DNA of 9,375 nt, from assembly GCA_905201285.1 (NCBI GenBank), contig CAJKNM010000064.1:1-9375 (forward strand), in the 5' to 3' direction. Below the pieces are notes generated by a model. The model was not told the origin of the DNA. It saw nothing but the letters and a program-made list of their open reading frames with translations, and did not search any database. A program made the position numbers and the translations under genes. Position 1 is the first letter of the stretch. Each line of letters opens with the position of its first letter. The stretch comes from an uncultured Eubacteriales bacterium. GTDB lineage: Bacteria; Bacillota; Clostridia; Monoglobales; Monoglobaceae. Shown here piece by piece: positions 6,309 through 9,375 of the stretch.

Positions 6309-7397
6309 ATGAAGAAGAAGTCTGAAATAATTAAGCTGTTACTTATAGTTTGTGTCACCTATATGGCGGCGGCAATGATAATCCTGCCTTCAAAAACCAT
6401 GGGGGCAGCCGAAACGGCTCTGCTCCTTTGCGGAAACGCAGTGATACCTTCGCTCTTCCCATTTATATTTTGTGCAAATATTTTTATATCACTCGGTGCT
6501 GCTGAGTTTGCCGGAAGGTATCTTTCCGGTGCAATGCGACCGCTTTTCGGCGTTTCCGGAGCGGGAGCAGTCGCCGTTGTTCTCGGAATAGTAAGTGGAT
6601 ATCCCGTGGGCGCAGTGTGTGTCTCCGCTTTATATTCAGGTGGAGAATGTACAAAAACCGAGGCCGAGCGGCTTCTGGCCTTTTGTAATAATTCCGGGCC
6701 GATGTTTATAATAGGGGCAGTGGGCATAGGAATGATAGGAAATTATCAAACCGGAGTTTTCTTATATATAACACATATACTGTCTGCGCTGATGACAGGG
6801 TTTTTATTTAGGTTTTGGGGAAGAAATACTAATAAAAAATGTCACGTACTCCCGCCGGCAAGGCGTGATTTGGGATTGCGTGACACAGTAATCAATATAG
6901 GAGAAGCGGTAGAAAAATCAGTTGATACAATAATAAAAATTTGTGGATTCGTTATTCTGTTCAGTGTTTTTTGTTCAGTCCTTCCCGAAAGCTTTGTAAG
7001 AGCCTATATATACTCTTTTTTTGAGATAACGGGTGGAGTGCGTGAACTTTTGAGCCGCGGCGGAAGTCTTGTGCTTCCGGCCGCGGCAGGATTTATTGCC
7101 TTTTCCGGAATATCGGTGCTGGCTCAGGTTTCATCTGTTATAATCCCGTCCGGACTATCAATTTATTCATACATAGCCGGAAAGCTCATACAGTCAATAC
7201 TTGCGTTTTTATTGACTTATGCCGGTATGAAACTTCTTCCCGGTTATATATCAGTCTTTAACTGCGCATACAAAAATCCGGCCCTTATACCTAACGTTGG
7301 ACAGATGACGGCTATATCATTTATTACGCTTGCTCTGTGTGCAATGTCGCTTACCTTTATCTTCATAATATATTGGCTTATTGACAGATTCAGATAA
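6309..7397 (+). CDS. ylbJ: Sporulation integral membrane protein YlbJ
   Basis: YlbJ is a sigma-E-controlled mother-cell membrane protein with nucleoside-recognition Gate domains, needed for spore cortex formation in Bacillus; a transport role is likely but its substrate is unproven. The 362 residues contain about eight hydrophobic segments, including roughly 8-26, 38-62, 86-110, 131-168, 210-226, 255-280, 288-310 and 334-358. Family motifs in the first half are VIPSLFPFIF (45-54), MRPLFGVSGAGA (76-87), VSGYPVGA (95-102), and the pair EAERLLAFCNNSGPMFI (118-134). The second half repeats the Gate pattern more loosely (FIAFSGISVLAQVSS, 262-276). ATG at 6309 has GAGGGGG 7 bases upstream. It is transcribed divergently from yqfC, another sporulation gene, across a 119-bp region. 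It converges on nif3 with only 3 bases between stop codons, and I see no clear terminator there. Confidence 0.92.
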   Translation: MKKKSEIIKLLLIVCVTYMAAAMIILPSKTMGAAETALLLCGNAVIPSLFPFIFCANIFISLGAAEFAGRYLSGAMRPLFGVSGAGAVAVVLGIVSGYPVGAVCVSALYSGGECTKTEAERLLAFCNNSGPMFIIGAVGIGMIGNYQTGVFLYITHILSALMTGFLFRFWGRNTNKKCHVLPPARRDLGLRDTVINIGEAVEKSVDTIIKICGFVILFSVFCSVLPESFVRAYIYSFFEITGGVRELLSRGGSLVLPAAAGFIAFSGISVLAQVSSVIIPSGLSIYSYIAGKLIQSILAFLLTYAGMKLLPGYISVFNCAYKNPALIPNVGQMTAISFITLALCAMSLTFIFIIYWLIDRFR

Positions 7398-7400
7398 TTT

Positions 7401-8195
7401 CTATTTGAAGTATGGCTGCGCCTCGGATGAAATAACATTTAATCCGGGCATAGCGGCCGACAGATAATCCGCCATAAACTCACAAATAGTGTTTTCGGTT
7501 TCAAAATGCCCTGCGTCAATCAGATTCAGACCAAGCTCATAAGCAAGCTGTGCCTCGTGGTGGCGAATGTCTGACGTAACATAAACATCAGCCCCGGCAT
7601 GATATGCGGAATATATTCCATCCCCGCCTGCTCCGGTGCAAAGGGCAACGGTACGGATTGTCTCATTTGGCTCACCCACATAACGAATACTTCGACAATC
7701 AAGTGTATCCTTAATAAAATGAACAAAATCACCAAGTTCAACAGAAGCTTCAAGAACGCCGATGCGACCTATATTATCTATGGGGTTCCCGAAGTTATCA
7801 CAGCATTCTTCATCGGTGAAACGCCGAACACCCTCAAGACCGAGCTTTTCGGCAAGAACATCATTCATTCCGCCGTCGGCATGGTCAAGGTTTGTATGAG
7901 CCGAATAAACAGAAAGACCGTTTGTGATAACGGTTCTTATAATGCTTCCGGTGACATCATCTTCAACAACACGTTTAAGCGGGGTGAAAATCAAGGGATG
8001 ATGCGATATAATCATATTTGCCTTATAGTCAATGGCTGCCGCGACATTCTCGGCGGTGACATCAAGACATATAAATACCGTGTTTACATTTTGGTCGGGG
8101 TCACCGACCATAAGTCCGACGTTATCCCACTTTTCGGCAAGTTCACGCGGAGCAAGCCTCTCTATTTGGTTCATAATATCCTTTACTTTATACAT
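7401..8195 (-). CDS. yqfO: Nif3-like dinuclear metal centre protein (YqfO/YbgI family)
   Basis: NIF3-family proteins form hexameric rings with a two-metal site per subunit. Some databases label them GTP cyclohydrolase 1 type 2, but the physiological reaction is unsettled. Expected metal ligands are all present: H65 and H66 (ISHHPL), D104 (HTNLDHADGG), H230 and E234 (AGHFETE). Other signatures are EKWDNVGLMVGD (21-32) and TSDIRHHEA (207-215). At 264 residues this is the short YbgI-like form; B. subtilis YqfO is about 370 residues because of a PII-like insert, which is absent here. ATG at 8195 has AGGAGG (8210-8205) 9 bases upstream, and that site overlaps the trmK stop codon, so translation is probably coupled. 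The trmK-nif3 pairing is conserved in Firmicutes and suggests a linked but unknown function. Confidence 0.93.
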   Translation of the reverse strand: MYKVKDIMNQIERLAPRELAEKWDNVGLMVGDPDQNVNTVFICLDVTAENVAAAIDYKANMIISHHPLIFTPLKRVVEDDVTGSIIRTVITNGLSVYSAHTNLDHADGGMNDVLAEKLGLEGVRRFTDEECCDNFGNPIDNIGRIGVLEASVELGDFVHFIKDTLDCRSIRYVGEPNETIRTVALCTGAGGDGIYSAYHAGADVYVTSDIRHHEAQLAYELGLNLIDAGHFETENTICEFMADYLSAAMPGLNVISSEAQPYFK

Positions 8196-8208
8196 AATGA
8201 TTTTCCTC

Positions 8209-8919
8209 CTATTTTAACTTATCTATCTCTTGAATTAAATGCCTGCAATATTCAAGTTTCGCTTCTGATTCCGCCGAGTGAGATGATTTAAGACCGTTTA
8301 CCATATTACAAAGCTTACGGCGGCTGTGGGAAAGCAATTCATCGAAATACATCGGCCGCTTGTTTATCAAACACCTGCCGAGATACAACTCAAGCTCGTT
8401 ATACGGGCTCTCGACAGCGTCAATAGCTTGTGATTTTGGAGGCCTAACAGACATTAAAACATATAGCTTATCACCTTCTTTAGCTATACGTTCATCGGTT
8501 ATTTTCCAACCGTTTTCTGTTAAATATTCCCGAAGCTCGGGAATTGCGGTCATAGGCTGAAGAACAATTTTCTTTGCCGACCCGAGCTTGTCCATACCCG
8601 CTTTTAAAATTTCGGCAATAAGCAGGCCTCCCATTCCCGCAACAGCAACGGCGTCCGCTTCATCAGGCAAGAGCGTATCAAGTCCAGCACCCAGACGAAG
8701 TGAAATATTCTGATGATACTTTAGCGCGGTATCAGATGCGCGCTTTAACGGCCCGTTCCCAATATCAGAGGCGATTGCCTTCTTACAAAAGCCGTTCATA
8801 ATAAGATATATAGGAAGGTAGGCGTGATCCGTGCCAATGTCAGCAAAGCAGTGGCATTTTCCTATCATTTGTGCCGCGGCGGAAAGACGCGGAGTAAGCG
8901 TCGGTGGTGTATGTTTCAT
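8209..8919 (-). CDS. trmK: tRNA (adenine-22-N1)-methyltransferase TrmK
   Basis: TrmK (YqfN in B. subtilis) uses S-adenosylmethionine to methylate N1 of adenine 22 in the D-loop of certain bacterial tRNAs. The 236 residues match the family. The Rossmann-type methyltransferase domain occupies about 8-160: motif I is FADIGTDHAYLP (25-36), the acidic residue after strand 2 is D52 (ASDIGNGPL), VAGMGG is at 93-98, and VLQPM is at 119-123. A helical, charged C-terminal extension (about 170-236) fits the coiled-coil part of TrmK. Start ATG at 8919-8917 gives the expected N-terminus (LTPRLSAAAQMI); its ribosome binding site, AAAGG at 8935-8931, is modest. It is the first gene of an operon with nif3: the TAG stop is fused to the nif3 Shine-Dalgarno. 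A good sigma-A promoter is upstream. It is divergent from dnaG. Confidence 0.94.
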   Translation of the reverse strand: MKHTPPTLTPRLSAAAQMIGKCHCFADIGTDHAYLPIYLIMNGFCKKAIASDIGNGPLKRASDTALKYHQNISLRLGAGLDTLLPDEADAVAVAGMGGLLIAEILKAGMDKLGSAKKIVLQPMTAIPELREYLTENGWKITDERIAKEGDKLYVLMSVRPPKSQAIDAVESPYNELELYLGRCLINKRPMYFDELLSHSRRKLCNMVNGLKSSHSAESEAKLEYCRHLIQEIDKLK

Positions 8920-8952
8920 TTTAATTTCAGCCTTTCTCTCAATAATACTTAT

Positions 8953-8981
8953 ACTTTATATTAAAATGCAAATTTTGTCAA
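8953..8981 (-). promoter_or_regulatory. Sigma-A promoter for trmK-nif3
   Basis: On the minus strand there is a perfect -35, TTGACA (8981-8976). The -10 is either TAAAGT (8958-8953, 17-base spacer, 4 of 6) or TATAAA (8960-8955, 15-base spacer, 5 of 6). Transcription would start about 25-30 bases before the trmK ATG. Confidence 0.65.
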
Positions 8982-9002
8982 GCTTAGTCTGAAAATAATA
9001 AT
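8975..9002 (+). promoter_or_regulatory. Possible sigma-A promoter for dnaG
   Basis: TTGTCA (8975-8980, 5 of 6 to TTGACA) is followed after 16 bases by AATAAT (8997-9002, 5 of 6 to TATAAT). It overlaps the trmK -35 on the other strand, since TTGTCAA supplies both. It would give a leader of roughly 135 bases containing a small hairpin, TGCCT with AGGCA around TCAA (9010-9023). AT-rich surroundings make a chance match possible. Confidence 0.35.
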
Positions 9003-9066
9003 ACAACTCTGCCTTCAAAGGCATAAAATCGGCTGTAATTAAATTTCAATACACAGAAAAAAATAA

Positions 9067-9095
9067 AGAGGAAATTTAAAATTTACGTCGAATTA
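9067..9095 (+). promoter_or_regulatory. Sigma-H-type promoter upstream of dnaG
   Basis: AGAGGAAAT (9067-9075) fits the B. subtilis sigma-H -35 consensus RNAGGAWWW at every position. After an 11-base spacer, GTCGAATTA (9087-9095) fits the -10 consensus RNNGAATWW at every position. The predicted start near 9101 is about 43 bases before the dnaG ATG. In B. subtilis the dnaG-sigA operon is known to have a sigma-H-dependent promoter, so the match is biologically sensible. Confidence 0.62.
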
Positions 9096-9143
9096 TATAA
9101 ATTAGGGTTAATGTAAGATATTCTGAGAGAGGGGGGCGATATA

Positions 9144-9375
9144 ATGGCGAATGCAGAATTTCAAAACTTCATTGATGAGGTCATTGATAAAAACGATATA
9201 GCTGATGTAATATCCGAATATACAAAACTGAAACGCGTTGGAAACAGGTTTGCCGCTTTGTGTCCTCTGCACAACGACAAAAAGTCGCCGTCTCTTTCGA
9301 TTTCTCCCGATAAGCAAATGTTTTATTGCTTCGGCTGTGGTGCAGGAGGAAATATTATTCATTTTATAATGGCGG
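9144..9375 (+). CDS. dnaG: DNA primase DnaG, 3' part beyond window
   Basis: DnaG makes the RNA primers for chromosome replication at the fork with the replicative helicase. The frame is open from ATG 9144 to the window end, showing 77 residues. The N-terminal zinc ribbon is complete: C40 and H43 (CPLH), C62 and C65 (CFGCG), with HNDKKSPSLSISPDKQMFYC between, a DnaG signature. The preceding helix DEVIDKNDIADVISEYTKLK (11-30) is also typical. The start is preceded by AGGGGGG (9130-9136), 7 bases upstream. In Firmicutes dnaG is usually followed by rpoD (sigA), which would lie outside the window. It is divergent from trmK across 224 bases that hold a sigma-H-like promoter match. Confidence 0.96.
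   Translation, partial: MANAEFQNFIDEVIDKNDIADVISEYTKLKRVGNRFAALCPLHNDKKSPSLSISPDKQMFYCFGCGAGGNIIHFIMA

Noticed and set aside
7424..7446. CGGAT/ATCCG inverted repeat near the ylbJ-nif3 junction as a terminator
   Set aside because: Only a 5-bp stem with a 13-base loop inside the nif3 coding sequence and no T-run on either strand.
7599..8291. 230-codon open frame on the plus strand opposite nif3 and the end of trmK
   Set aside because: It lies wholly antisense to two well-conserved genes, has no recognisable domain and is rich in residues expected from reverse-complement reading. It is a shadow frame.
9096..9101. TATAAA as a sigma-A -10 for dnaG
   Set aside because: The hexamer 17 bases upstream is AATTTA, which is not a usable -35. 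The overlapping sigma-H match explains the region better.
9108..9362. 84-codon minus-strand frame opposite the start of dnaG
   Set aside because: The plus strand encodes the unmistakable DnaG zinc ribbon with a good ribosome binding site; the minus frame has no recognisable product.

Overview
The window looks like chromosomal core sequence from an anaerobic, endospore-forming member of the Clostridia. Reasons: it is moderately AT-rich with strong GGAGG-type ribosome binding sites and some TTG starts; it carries three conserved sporulation genes (yqfC, yqfD, ylbJ); it has an FprA-type flavodiiron protein, typical of anaerobes; and it has the Firmicute gene pairs rsfS-leuS and trmK-nif3, plus the start of dnaG. 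I see no phage, transposon, CRISPR, rRNA or tRNA sequence and no gap above 300 bases without a gene.

Layout. Bases 1-2857 (+): the 3' part of rsfS (ribosome silencing factor), then leuS (leucyl-tRNA synthetase, TTG start), closed by a clear intrinsic terminator. Bases 2934-4639 (+): an oxygen-defence pair, a leaderless Cu/Zn superoxide dismutase-family protein and a flavodiiron oxidoreductase; the second has its own extended -10 promoter overlapped by a perfect 9-bp-arm inverted repeat. A long hairpin with the yqfD stop codon in its loop separates this block from the convergent yqfC-yqfD operon (6189-4665, -). Bases 6309-7397 (+): ylbJ, divergent from yqfC. The 119-bp region between them contains two sigma-E-like promoter candidates placed back to back. 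Bases 8919-7401 (-): trmK-nif3, a tight operon converging on ylbJ with a 3-base gap. Bases 9144-9375 (+): the start of dnaG (primase), running off the edge and divergent from trmK.

How the genes fit together. Translation and replication housekeeping (rsfS, leuS, trmK, dnaG) flank an oxygen-stress block and a sporulation block. The most informative non-coding signals are regulatory. A sequence upstream of dnaG matches the sigma-H promoter consensus at every defined position. Sigma-E-like elements serve the mother-cell genes yqfC-yqfD and ylbJ. An inverted repeat is positioned to act as an operator for the flavodiiron gene. I found no convincing undescribed multi-gene system; the genes all belong to recognisable families.
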